The notes below the pieces were generated by a model, which made no database searches, was not told where the DNA came from, and was given only the letters and a program-made list of their open reading frames with translations. A DNA stretch of 64,000 nt, taken from the NCBI GenBank assembly GCA_034440635.1, contig JAOTON010002075.1:1211501-1275500 (forward strand). The letters run 5' to 3'. Shown here one piece after another: positions 1 through 10,305 of the stretch (its first letter is position 1; the number at the start of each line of letters is the position of its first letter). The stretch is from Lepas anatifera. Taxonomy: Eukaryota; Arthropoda; Thecostraca; Lepadidae. Made by a program: the position numbers and the translations under genes.

Positions 1-1039
1 TCCTGAACAGACTAGAATGTTAAGTAGACGTTTTACCTGTATTCTCGACGACTCAGTACTGGGATCCGGTATTAGTCTAAGTCGAGACAGACAGCTAGGT
101 TTATCTCGATATCTACCTCTGCGTCACGCAACTAGCGCCATTCAGACGCCTTCTGAATCCAGCATACAGTTTGTGCTCGCTTTAACACGTTTATTATTCT
201 TTAAGACCAGTGCCGAGACGAAGGTAGATGTTGCCGGAGCTAATCTAGCCTGCCGGTGCCGGAGTCAGAATTTTTGAAAACAGCTTAGCGTTCTCTCCCT
301 TTCCCCTTTCAGGCTCCTCGCAAATGAGTGGCGTTTTGGCTGGAAATCACCCAAGTAAATACATGCAAAATAATACAAATTTAGGGCATACAAAGGGAAG
401 GAGGACAGATATGAAGAGAGGGTAGGTGAGGAAGATCCCAGGGTGGATGAATGGAGGACGGGGCAAATAAAAGTGAAGGAAGATCAGGTAAATGAAGTGC
501 AAACGGAGGAAAGGGCATGGCGGACAAGGAAGGTCCGGAAAAACAAGGCCAAGAGAAAGGCAAACAAAGCGAGTTCAGGTCAAACGAACGTGATTTTAGG
601 GAAGACATAATGAGGGCAAGGTCGGCAAGAAGAGGGGCAGGACAGACCGACAGACGATGAAAGCGTAGTGTAGTAAAGGAAGAGGCAGAGCAGACAAGAC
701 GCAAGGCAGGCGAGGCGCATGACAGGGTGGAAGAGAAGAGGGCCTAACAGATTAGAAGAGGAAGGGTGGGAGAGACAGGAAGGAAATGGCGGGGCCAGGA
801 TATAAGTATATCAGGATATGACCATGGAAGGAAGCGGCTCGAGCTTTGTTCATAAATTGAGCTGGGTGCCATCAACGGAAAGCATTAGTTGACACAGACA
901 GTTGTTATATAAACCACAATTCTACTACAAGAAGCTTTTGTCGGAAAATTGGATGTATTCAAGTTTTCGAATAATGAAAATGAATAAACCCCACATTTTC
1001 ATGCAGGAATTCATGGGACTCGTTACCATGATAGAAACG
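1..1039. other. no gene recognised; purine-rich tract
   Basis: No coding region or element is recognised. Positions about 380-830 are strongly purine-rich on the plus strand, made of irregular runs of GGAAGG, GAGGAA and GGGCAGG. The composition resembles the degenerate repeat block at 16,050-17,040, and both could be decayed copies of one purine-rich repeat. Open frames across the tract are low-complexity artefacts. The first 280 bases are of normal composition and contain a short open frame that matches nothing I know. Confidence 0.4.
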
Positions 1040-1175
1040 AGTTATGGGTAGACACATAGAGATCAACTATTACCTACTACTAGAGAGGAACTGCCAATCA
1101 AAATCGCTATACCCGGTTGAAGAAAATTGAAGCTGAAATCTGGCTTTTATTAAGTAAAAAATATCATCTTCAGGC
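1040..1175 (+). repeat. interspersed repeat, inverted relative to 12,515-12,660
   Basis: The reverse complement of this stretch resembles 12,515-12,660. Shared blocks include the TCTAGTAGTA-type sequence near 1,075 against 12,610, and the GAAGCTGAAA..CTGGCTTTT..AGTAAAAAA block near 1,128 against 12,540. The copies are diverged and the ends are not clear. A related piece near 38,395-38,620 pairs with the right part of the 12.5-kb copy. Confidence 0.45.
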
Positions 1176-1628
1176 ATTCGTGCACTTGATATACGTCATC
1201 CCCAGCAGAAAAGTTCAGCAAATTTTCGGTAGAAGGCTTAAAAAATACCACACTTAAAGGGAATGTGGCACCTTCACAACGTAATTTTAACTGAGATAGC
1301 CAAGTTATAAAGCAAGTCGGAAACCCCGATACTTCATATTTTATTTGTCTTGGAACTCGATATTTCCGTAGAAAAAAGCTAAAACCTACCTGACACCAGC
1401 CCCCCACCAGCCCGTCGCCGGGCGGCCATTGTTGTGAGCTGCTGGTGTGACGACATATGCTGACGTCACGATGAACATCATCCAATCGAAGCCCTTGAAG
1501 TGTTTCAAGTATGGTAGTGGTTGCCAGATCGTGACATCATCCACAGGCTGATGATGTCTGACACAGGCACAGGCTGAAAGGAAGCCGCTTTTAGACGTAA
1601 GAAGCCTAATGTAAACCCTCATTCAGAG
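1176..1628. other. no gene recognised
   Basis: Open frames occur on the minus strand (1,150-1,485 and 1,386-1,622) but they overlap, match no family and have no coding-like composition. The stretch around 1,400-1,470 is GC-rich and shares words such as TGACGTCA with 12,700 and 38,560. I see no further features. Confidence 0.35.
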
Positions 1629-3757
1629 ATGGACTTTCGTGAAAAACGTAGATAATTCAAGAACATGACATGCTCCAAATACTTCAAATATCTAAAGGGT
1701 ATGATAGGTGACTTTGAAAGCAATCCTGAACGTTTTTGGAGTTACATCAAATGTGTACGTGGAACTAAAGGCTCTCTTTCTGTGATGTTGGACGGCAACA
1801 CTGAGGTTCATGGCGATGTAGAGCGGGCAAATCTCTTGAACCAAGCGTTCGCTAGGAAATTCACTGAGCCTCATGTACAAGTGTATCCTTCTCCTCCGGT
1901 ATTTGACCTGCCACTTCTGAATCGTTTTGTGGTGACTGAAGGAGATGTTCGCCGCGCACTCACATCGTTACAGGCTCACAAAGCCTGTGGGCCGGATAAC
2001 ATTAGTGCGCGTGTTATTAAAGAATGTAGTGAACAATTGGTAACTCCCTTGGTCATCTTGTTCAACATGAGTGTTCAGCGGGGAGCATTTCCGGGCGGGT
2101 GGGCGGAAGCGAACATCGTTCCTGTGCACAAAAAGGGCTCTAAAAAACTCGCTTCAAATTACCGCTCTATCTCACTCACCCCACTGTTCGGCAAGATTCT
2201 GGAGCGCTGTGTATGTGACGTACTAATCTTCATGTTCAACCGGTCCTGGCCCCAAACCAACACGGCTTTGTCCCACGCCGCTCTTGTGATACAAATTTAG
2301 CTTGTCTTCTAAAAACGGCGTGGGAGGCGATCTCATCTGGTCATCAAACTGACGTTATATACACCGACTACTCCTCGGCGTTCCAGAGTGTCAACCACAA
2401 ATTACTGCTTCATAAGTTACAAAACTCCTATCAAATCTCAGGTGCCGCCCTCAATTGGCTCTCTTCTTACCTCACAAATCGAAAGCAACGCGTAGTTGTT
2501 AATGGAAAATTTTCTGAGTGGACACCTGTGCGCTCTGGAACGCCGGAGGGTGGAATTATCTCACCGATCCTGTTTGCTCTCTTCATCAATGATATTTCGG
2601 ACAAAATTAAAACGAACTGTCTTCTTTTCGCCGACGACGTAAAATTGTATCATAAAATTGTGACTCCTGAGGACTCAGAGCTACTTCAAGCTGACTTGAC
2701 ACGTTTGGCTAATTGGTCTCATCTTTGGAAGCTGCAGCTTAATCCGTCCAAATGCAAATCATTTACAATTTCTCTGAAGAAGAAACTGATGCTGAACATC
2801 TACAAAATTCAAAACGACGCCCTAGAAAAAGTATCTTTTATTCGGGACCTTGGCGTTTGGCTGGATTCCAAATTAGCATTCCCAGAACATATAGATAACA
2901 TCGTAAGTCGAGCAAACAGGATGTTAGGTGTGATGATTCGGTCGCTCTAGACTGGCCATCCGGTGGGAGGAGTGAGAGCGAGCTCGAAATTGAAACCCAA
3001 GCCAATTTTGACGGCATACTTTTCCAATGTTCGTTCAATTCTTGAGTTTGGATGTATTATTTGGGGTGGGTCTGCCAAAACGCATCTGGAAAGACTGGAA
3101 AAAATTCAGCATAAATTTCTTATCTGGCTAGCATCCGTTTCTACTCAACCCTCCGTAAATCTAGGATACGATGAACTTCTGGCCCATTTAAAAATCCCAA
3201 GTCTAGCCAAGAGAAGACTGCAATATGACATTACTTTTGTACACAAAATTCTAACGGCCCAGATCGATTCCGCCTTTCTGCTTGGTAGCTTCCCGCTCCA
3301 CGTGCCAGCAAGAAGAACACGTGCAATGGCAGGCACTTTGCTGAGCGTACCACTGTACACAAAGGAGACTGTGAGGCGGGGTGTGTACTGTCGGCTGCCC
3401 AAAGCTTTTAATGATTTTATGCTTGCCTGTCCATTTGCTGACCCATTTAGATTATCATCAGGTCAGTTCAAATCTCAAGTTCGGAAATATGTAGTAGGAA
3501 CGCACCATTTATTTTATTTCATTGTATTTTATTGTTGCCCTTTAAATATGTATTTTTAATATTTTTAGAGTTTTATTTTGTATATTTTTATCTTTTTATT
3601 CTTACCTTGTATTTACTTTTTGTCTTGACTTGTTTCTTAACATGTGCCATGTATGTAATTTTAGGGAATCTGGATGGTATAACTGACTTGAGCTTTTACT
3701 GGGGGCAAGCCCCTGTCGCTCATATGAGATGAATAAATGAAAAAATGATATTTATTT
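1629..3757 (+). mobile_element. jockey/CR1-type non-LTR retrotransposon, 5'-truncated
   Basis: This is a 5'-truncated LINE carrying most of the reverse-transcriptase domain, the C-terminal region and a 3' UTR. The 3' UTR contains AATAAATGA and ends in an A-rich tail near 3,757. No endonuclease domain is present, as expected when target-primed reverse transcription stops early. The target duplication is not clear. The last ~200 bases contain a GGGGGCAAGCCCC inverted repeat, a plausible recognition structure for the reverse transcriptase. Clade assignment rests on the RT motifs and on the typical C-terminal pattern of a tyrosine/tryptophan-rich block followed by LE-IQ residues. Confidence 0.75.
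1665..3559 (+). pseudogene. LINE reverse transcriptase remnant (frameshift and stop)
   Basis: The ORF2 remnant encodes reverse transcriptase that would copy LINE RNA at a nicked chromosomal target. Visible RT blocks in order are KACGPDNI (about 1,985), NYRSISLTP (about 2,160), a YTDYSSAF block in place of the usual DF-KAFD (about 2,357), GTPEGGIISP (about 2,540) and the catalytic FADDV (about 2,626). The C-terminal part, with a SILEFGCIIWG motif at about 3,035, follows. The frame shifts near 2,250, and a TAG stop at 2,948-2,950 interrupts the second frame, which then continues to 3,559. No intact product is possible. The codon pattern and the conserved C-terminal region fit jockey/CR1-like families of invertebrates. 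Confidence 0.8.
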
Positions 3758-4225
3758 CTTTTATCTAGAGGACTATTTTTAAAAAAAAAAATATTGAGCT
3801 TATTGTACATTTTTCAGAGAGATCATGAGTGGTTTCATTATTTTTGGCTAAAAGTACGCCTAATTTCACTAAATTCCAGGATTCGACCAAGGTGCCACAT
3901 TCCCTTTAACCCTCGCCCCACCGGGGGCATCGATGGCCCAGAGCTGCAAAAATCTCAAATCTGTCGGGCACTTTCGAAAAAACCTCCAAATCTGTCGGGT
4001 GGTTAGGATAGGACTATTAAAATTGTCTAAAACCCATTAATTGGTAAAATGTTCCTACTCATTTTCCACATTCTTAATAGAAAATACTAAAATTAGCATA
4101 AAAACTCTGTTTGGCACCAATGGATATCATTATCCTTATTTTTGTGCTCTGATCCTTATATGTGTGTATCCTTATTTTGTGTCTGAAGCCGCCTTGGCAA
4201 ATTTAAGTGGAATGACACAAGTCTA

Positions 4226-5033
4226 TTAACACGCGCATTGACGGGGTCTAAGCCACTCGCTTGACGGGGGCGGGTACCCGCCCTAAGATCTCGAGAACCA
4301 CGGTAGGTAGCGAAAACGGTAAACGGCGTTGGGCTGCCCATCCACTTCTCCATCGAAAACATTTGACCATTTTGTCAGGTCCATTTGGTCCGAGAGGTCA
4401 AAACATGCCCGTCATAGGGATAACATGTAAAATTCAGTTTTTCGGGCATTACATCTGATTAAGTAAGATGAGCAAAACGACTTGAACTATATGATACTCT
4501 TAGCAAGCCAAATCGAATGATATATAATTTGACCTTGCTAGGTCAAATAGGATTTGACCTGACCTGAGGTCGGTCGGGTCAATTATATAAATGCATATCA
4601 TTAGAACCGCAAGCCCAGGCGAATCTAATGTAGCTAAAATAAATGCTCTATCACCATCCGTTACTGAGTTATTCCGTAAAAACATTTTTCCCATGTATTT
4701 CCAAAGGGAGGTCATGCCTCGTACCTGACCTTAGGTCATCGATATCAAAAATACCGGAACATATGTTGAGAACTCCGTAGGGCAATTATGTGATATGAGT
4801 TTCAATCGGATAAGTTCACCCTGCTCCGACTTATGCTATCTTAAACTTTTTGAGGTCGGGTCACTTGACCTGTACTGGTGACCTGACCTGAGATGACCTA
4901 ACCCTAAAATTTTCGAGAAGTTGTAAAATGATGAGGGAAAGGTATACCAGTACGGCGGCGCGTAGCGCGCTTTTTCTACTATCTACGAAAAACCCGAGGG
5001 GGCGGGTACCCGCCCCGTCAATGCGCGTGTTAA
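4226..5033 (+). mobile_element. TTAA-flanked AGGTCA element, family A copy 1
   Basis: TTAA occurs at 4,226-4,229 and 5,030-5,033. The terminal inverted repeat is CACGCGCATTGACGGGG, followed at both ends by a GGGCGGGTACCCGCCC-type palindrome. Internal sequence carries AGGTCA/TGACCT hexamers near 4,395, 4,545-4,570, 4,710-4,735 and 4,860-4,900. A GGCGGCGCG..GCGC short hairpin sits near 4,955. It is nested in hAT-1. No protein is encoded. It is more diverged than copies at 37,378 and 42,661, with several single-base losses. Confidence 0.85.
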
Positions 5034-6711
5034 TTTTCAAAACTCTAGAACTGAGACTGTTCTTCGGGCTTTGAATTATCAGACGCGCTCGGAAATAAGG
5101 TTATCGGCAGAAACCTATAACAAATTGAATACCGAACCACCAATTCTCATTTTCTGGAGTCACCATTGGTAAAGGAAATTTATTATTGGATGTAATTTGA
5201 GATTTGTGGACGTACAGCATACAAATAGTGTGTGTAAGTCAGCTCAACTGGGTCTTGAATAAGACTCAGTCTTAATTTCAGATGATTTAGGTCACAGGTG
5301 GAAATATACAATAACATGAAAGCAGCCCCCTTTTTCAGTCCTCTGCAGCTGCCATTGACAAAAAATGCTGCACTAGAATGAGAATAAGTGATAATTTGTT
5401 ATTAGGTTACATAGTCCAGCCCAGAATACTTAAAAATATAGTTTGCAATGGAAGAAAGCTGACCTGGTTCCCTACCATGCTGTTACTTATGCCAGCTTCT
5501 GCGATTTTCATGATTTCAGTTTTTTGGAGGTGGGGGGGTAATTTGGAAGGAACCCCCAAATTTATATATGGATTTTGCTCTGATGGCCAGACAACAAGAT
5601 TGGAGGGGTACTTTTTTATATTTGAAGTGTTTTTAAGGATCATGGCTACTTGTAGTTGAATACAAACATGTAATATTAGTTTCCATGACTTATAAATACA
5701 TGTTTACATGAAAATCCTGAATTTTGAAGCTGTTGGCTATTTCAAGTTTTTATGCATTGCCGTGCTCATTTCCACGAGGGTACGTAGTTTAGGATCTGAA
5801 GTCCATGAGGCTAATAAATAACCTTAAGTCAGTTAGATAGTAAATGTCAAATAAATATCATGTTTCAAGGAAGTTATGAGTAAAGGAATGAGTAAAGGTT
5901 GCACTAGGTGTGTTTTTGTTATATCTTTGTCCCTTGACATAGATCATAGGCATATTTAGGTAAGTGAATAAAATGAAATGGGAGAAATAGTTTGGTACTT
6001 AAAACTCAAATTAATATGGAAGGTGAAGGTTTTGTTTCTTTGGCATCTACAAATCCACTGATGAAGGTATGCAACTTTTGTGGTTAATTCTGGACAAGCA
6101 GGCATTGGATTTAAAGAAGACGGAAGGGAAAATCAAATGTTTTGTTAATTTGCCGTCTGCTGGTAAAATTCTTTTCCTTATCATATCATTTAAAATTATT
6201 GATCAACAGTGAGCATAACATACTGTGTGGAAATAATGTAAGCTGCCGAAATTACAACGAACACCCATCACTTACTTGTTTGTTTTTCCCACTTTCTGAT
6301 CTGCCCGCTGTTTGACCTGCTTCAAAACGACCTTCTTGGCCAAAACCACTGTTCCTGAACTTGCAGGGCAGCCCAGAATGCTTGATTCGCTGATGCTCCT
6401 AAAAACGTTTTTCGCCAAATACCCACATCCCTCAAATCCCATTTAAGCTTGACACGGGACGGCGGAAGGGGCTTCAGCTTAATCGAGCCATTTATCAGCC
6501 CTTCAACTATGGACGATGAAATCCAGACTCAACCAGTTTACTCAAGATGTATACCAAGTAATGCAAGAGAAAAATAATCAAAACACAACCTTGCAACGTA
6601 TTCCCTTCACCACACCACGGGATTCTAGGGCCTTGGCCTCCGCCATATCCATAACGCAACACACCAACCGCATGGCTGCTTTTCAAACCAAGATACCTTT
6701 TACACCGGCTT
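5034..6711. other. hAT-1 interior, no gene recognised
   Basis: This is AT-rich sequence with short open frames (for example 5,378-5,659 and 6,516-6,806) that resemble no protein I know. No transposase motif is seen. The stretch is best regarded as non-coding filler of the hAT element, possibly acquired host DNA. Confidence 0.5.
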
Positions 6712-6749
6712 TGCCGCAAGGGCGCTGTTCAAACAGCGCCCTTGCGGCA
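6712..6749. repeat. 38-bp near-perfect palindrome
   Basis: An 18-base arm beginning TGCCGCAAGGGCGCTG is followed by two bases and its exact complement. Such a sequence can form a strong hairpin or cruciform. It lies in the right third of hAT-1 and is GC-rich in an AT-rich setting. A second inverted repeat, GGCCTGTCGGGCC with its complement, follows at about 6,822-6,880. Confidence 0.9.
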
Positions 6750-6918
6750 GCGTTAGCGTACTTCCAAACGAAGGAAACGAAGGAAAAAACTGTTTTGCCT
6801 GTCTGAAGGCCTTTACGGCGGCCTGTCGGGCCAAGCTGTCGCGTGCTATGGAATACAAATCGGGCCCGACAGGCCGGTGAAGGAATTTTTCAGCAGAGGA
6901 TTTTCTAGGTGACGTTTA

Positions 6919-7037
6919 AAGGCCCTCTGTGCATAAGGCCCTCTATTCAAGGTCCCTCGATTCTTAAGTCCCTCGAAAAGACCCTCTGTACATAAGGCCC
7001 TCTATTCAAAGGTCCCTCGATTCATAAGTTCCTCGAT
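6919..7037. repeat. tandem duplication, two units of about 59 bp
   Basis: The unit begins AAGGCCCTCTGTGCATAAGG and is repeated with small changes from about 6,978. Both units contain GGTCCCTCGATTC. It lies just inside the right subterminal region of hAT-1, where tandem repeats are common in such transposons. Confidence 0.8.
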
Positions 7038-8261
7038 TTTCCATCGGTTCTTGCCGCCACTGGCTTGATATGGGAGAGGTGCAAATTCATGAAAACTTGT
7101 TGAGTGAAAGAGTTGACAATTCTAATATTGAGAATTTTTAGAACAAAAATATTTTCTGTTTCCTTTCAATATTTTTTTCAGATTGTAAAATCTGTCGCGG
7201 CCATACCGTGCCCTAAAATCTGTCGGGCCTTTATGACCGAGCCCACTTTTGCAGCTCTGCGATGGCCCCCTAAGGTTTTTCCGAGATAGTAGAAAAACGA
7301 AGAGGCGCAGCACCGCGGTTGAGGGCTCTACCTCTCACTGCATCATTTTCCCACCATCCCTGAAATTTTTTACCCCGGGTCACCCAAGGTCAGGTCACCA
7401 GACGAGGTCAGCCAAGGTTACCTCACTTCAAATTTAGAGCTCTGTAAGAGCTACATTTCGAAGTCGATCAATTTGAAACTTCCTACACTTTATGGCCCCT
7501 CCAGGGTCTACAAGGTGTATATCCGGGATTTTTCGATTTCGTGCCCTGAGGTCAGGTCACGAGGTGACCTCTCCCATTGAAAAAGCATAGGGAAAACCTG
7601 TCTTACGATCTAAAAGTCACAAAAGCGATTGAAAATGCTCAGCTTGATCAGAAAAGCGTTCTTGGACACCCTTTCACGGATTCCAGGGCCATATTTGCCC
7701 TTTGATCTCTCCAAGGTCATCCAAGGTCACCAGGGGTCAAAAAAGTATTTTGACAATAACTTTTGACCTAATTTAGCTAGAGCGCTGGAACAAACACCAT
7801 CGTGTTTGTCTTGTCACTGGCTTTCATTTGATATACGGCAAGGTCACTTTCTGACCTTTCGTAACCTCAGGTCATTTTAGGTCTTGAGGTGACCTCTGGA
7901 GATCAAACCACTGGCGGGAGGTCTTTACATTTCACATAGCGGAAAAAAGACTGACAATTTCCTATCAAATGTACTTTACCAGACCTCAATAGCTCTAATG
8001 GCATAAGAGTTATGCCCAGTTTGCTTAAGCATTGCATATTTGAGTGAAAATAGCCGATCTTGACCTAATTTGACCTCTGGAGGTCAAACCATTGACCTGA
8101 GCACTAAAAAATGCGAAGTAATTTCTTACTGAATTAACGCGAGCTTTCTATTGCATTTTGCAGATTTGCGCTAACGCCCATATTTTCAGAGTTAGAGGGG
8201 GGCCATCGATGGCCCCCGGTGGGGCGAAGTGGCGCTGGACCCCCGGTGGGGCGCGGGTTAA

Positions 8262-9849
8262 TTCACAAATTATTCAGACGTATTGTGTCCTTTTTAATTT
8301 TTGCTTTAAAAAATACCTTTCCCATTTACGCAGCCATGATCACTATCGCACCTGCCCCGTCAGACGCATGTTAACACTTCGTCGTCCTGTGATATGTATA
8401 AAGCTATTTTTATTTGATAGCTTATTCATTTTTATCTGTTATATCTATTTTTTTCTTTTTGATTTGAAGAAAAACATATACTAATTGTAAAAGTGAAACA
8501 AAATCAACATTTTCAGCATGCCTCCACTACGGGATAAGTTATTACTGGTCACGGGGCAAGTTGTAGTGCACGAATATTGTCTTGTAAAACTGATCAAAAA
8601 CATGTACTAAACGTCAGACATACTTTGTAACGGGACAACGTCAGTGGTACTGGTTGGTGTTGGTCTTCAGTTGTACTAGTCTACCTTGTGTCCCCTTTTC
8701 TCGTGTTGTGTTTTGGTTCTCCTCTTCTCGGAGTACGGTGTCGTTTTCCTCTGTCTAGTAGTCTGCTTTACCATCGTGGGCCAAATAATTTTATGTTCAC
8801 TAATCGGTGTTATATTGAACTGAAATCAGATTGTTTATTTAAATTTATACCCATGCTGCCTGTATGAAGATAAAATAGCACACACCAGGAAAATCGTGCC
8901 AGGCCGAAACGGCGCCGATCCATTCTGGGCCTGAATCAAATTCTTAAGTCACTGTCAGTCTTCAATGGTCGCCAGACCACAGGAGATGCGTCCGCCCGGG
9001 CAGTCGAGTCAGATGTCTTCCCCAGGGGTGGAAATTTGTGGCTTTGTTCAGGCAAACAGATAATGGATTGATTACGGTCTAGCTACCACATCGTCGTACA
9101 CCAGTACGTACACAGTACTTTTTCCCCGACATAGTACTTGTACCATGGTACCATGGTGTACCGTGGCACGCCTGCCTGGGATGACCTCCTAATTACATAC
9201 CCGTGGCAATAGATTGTAAAGTGCAAGGGCAACTAATATCGACATATGTATGATGGTCACGGCCCGCTGATACTGGAAGTGACTCACAATGACAGGAAAG
9301 CCATCTAAAAGAAAGAACCCTGAGCAGGCACAACACTGGCGAGCCTACCAAAAGTGAAAGAGAACTGCAGATTTAAACTGGGGGAGCAATCATTACAATT
9401 TATTTCTTACAATGTGACCAAGCGGTGCAAAAATCACAGGCGTAACTTCGAAATTTTGCAGCATTGGTACATGGCTCACAGAGATCATTAATCAATTAAA
9501 TTCAATAAAGTCAATTTGAAATTATTAAATTAATTTTTTGGCATCGGGGATTCTCAATTTGTTCTTTGCACTGAATTGTTTCGCCAATCTTTGGCTTGCG
9601 GGACTTAATACGGGACTGTCGATAACCCTTGGTTTATTTTGCACGCGTGCTGAAGGCATTCTGCCAGTTGAGGCTCCATCCAGGGGCGCAGCCGGGGGGG
9701 GGCACTTAGCGATAAAACTGTTGTTTGACAGTTTGGTGCCTTTTTGGTCAGCTGGGGCATTCTGTCGCCTTTCCAAGCACCCGGGAAGAGTATGGGCACG
9801 TAATTTGTTTCCCGCTATTGCCTCATCGTCGCTCATAATCGTACGGGTG
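8262..9849. other. no gene recognised
   Basis: Short open frames exist (8,158-8,484 plus; 9,525-9,836 minus; 9,538-9,891 plus) but the last two overlap on opposite strands and none resembles a known family. Around 9,140-9,165 there is a short CCATGGTACCATGG palindrome. I see nothing else that can be supported. Confidence 0.4.
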
Positions 9850-10266
9850 AAGCTAATCTGGTGCCCCTCGAGCTCATCTGGTGCCCACTGACTGGCCTTG
9901 GCCCCTTGAGCTGATCATGTGCCCTCTAAGCTAATCTGGTGCCCCCTGAGTCAATCTGGTGCCCCCCTGAGAAAATTATTGTGCCTCTTGTATCTATATT
10001 ATGCTCTGTGAGCTAGTCTGATGCCTCCGAGCTTGCCTGGTGCCCTATTAACTGTTTTAGTGCCCCTTGAGCTGATACTGGCCCACTGAATTGATCTCAT
10101 GCCTCCCGGAGTTGATCTTCTGTCCCCTGAGCCAATATGGTGCCTCTTGAGCTGATCAGGTGTCTCCTGAGCTGATTATTGATGTCTCCTTAGATGATCT
10201 GGTGCACCCTGAGCTGATCTTGTGTTCCCTGACCTGATCACGTGTCCTCTAAGCTAATCTGGTGTT
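9850..10266. repeat. degenerate minisatellite, unit about 25 bp
   Basis: The theme GAGCTGATCTGGTGCCCCCT recurs at least fifteen times with substitutions and small length changes. The units show variants such as GTGCCTCTTGAGCTGATC and GTGTCCTCTAAGCTAATC. Divergence between units suggests an old array no longer homogenised. It ends just before family E copy 1. Confidence 0.8.
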
Positions 10267-10305
10267 AATAAAAAGCTAATAAGAAAATAAATGGATTGTT
10301 AGTGA

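Larger units (their letters stand above)
3939..7259. mobile_element. hAT-1, non-autonomous hAT transposon inside the family B element
   Basis: The ends are a perfect 13-bp inverted repeat, CAGAGCTGCAAAA at 3,939-3,951 and its complement at 7,247-7,259. They are flanked by the 8-bp duplication CGATGGCC (3,931-3,938 and 7,260-7,267). An 8-bp duplication with CAG ends is diagnostic of hAT. Subterminal copies of AAATCTGTCGGG lie near 3,957, 3,990, 7,190 and 7,215, all in one orientation; hAT transposases typically bind such subterminal repeats. No hAT transposase frame is visible in the 3.3 kb, which includes a nested family A element, so this copy is non-autonomous. The target lies in the terminal palindrome of family B. 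Confidence 0.85.
3906..8261. mobile_element. TTAA-flanked AGGTCA element, family B copy 1 (interrupted)
   Basis: This non-autonomous element is flanked by TTAA at 3,906-3,909 and 8,258-8,261. Its ends are related inverted repeats, CCCTCGCCCCACCGGGGG on the left and the complement of CCCCGGTGGGGCGCGGG on the right. Each is followed by the near-palindrome GGGGGCCATCGATGGCCCCC. Removing the nested hAT-1 leaves about 1.0 kb. The core, 7,268-8,210, has many TGACCT/AGGTCA hexamers, for example around 7,390, 7,550, 7,735, 7,860 and 8,070. No protein is encoded. TTAA target sites are known for piggyBac and Kolobok transposons, so one of these probably supplied the transposase. Confidence 0.75.

Noticed and set aside
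1150..1622. Minus-strand open frames of 111 and 78 codons
   Set aside because: They overlap in different frames, have no recognisable motif and sit in repeat-like sequence.
9525..9891. Opposed open frames of 103 and 117 codons
   Set aside because: They overlap on opposite strands, match nothing and have no coding features.
9850..10266. CRISPR-like array of short repeats
   Set aside because: The units are contiguous and degenerate with no unique spacers, and the DNA is eukaryotic.
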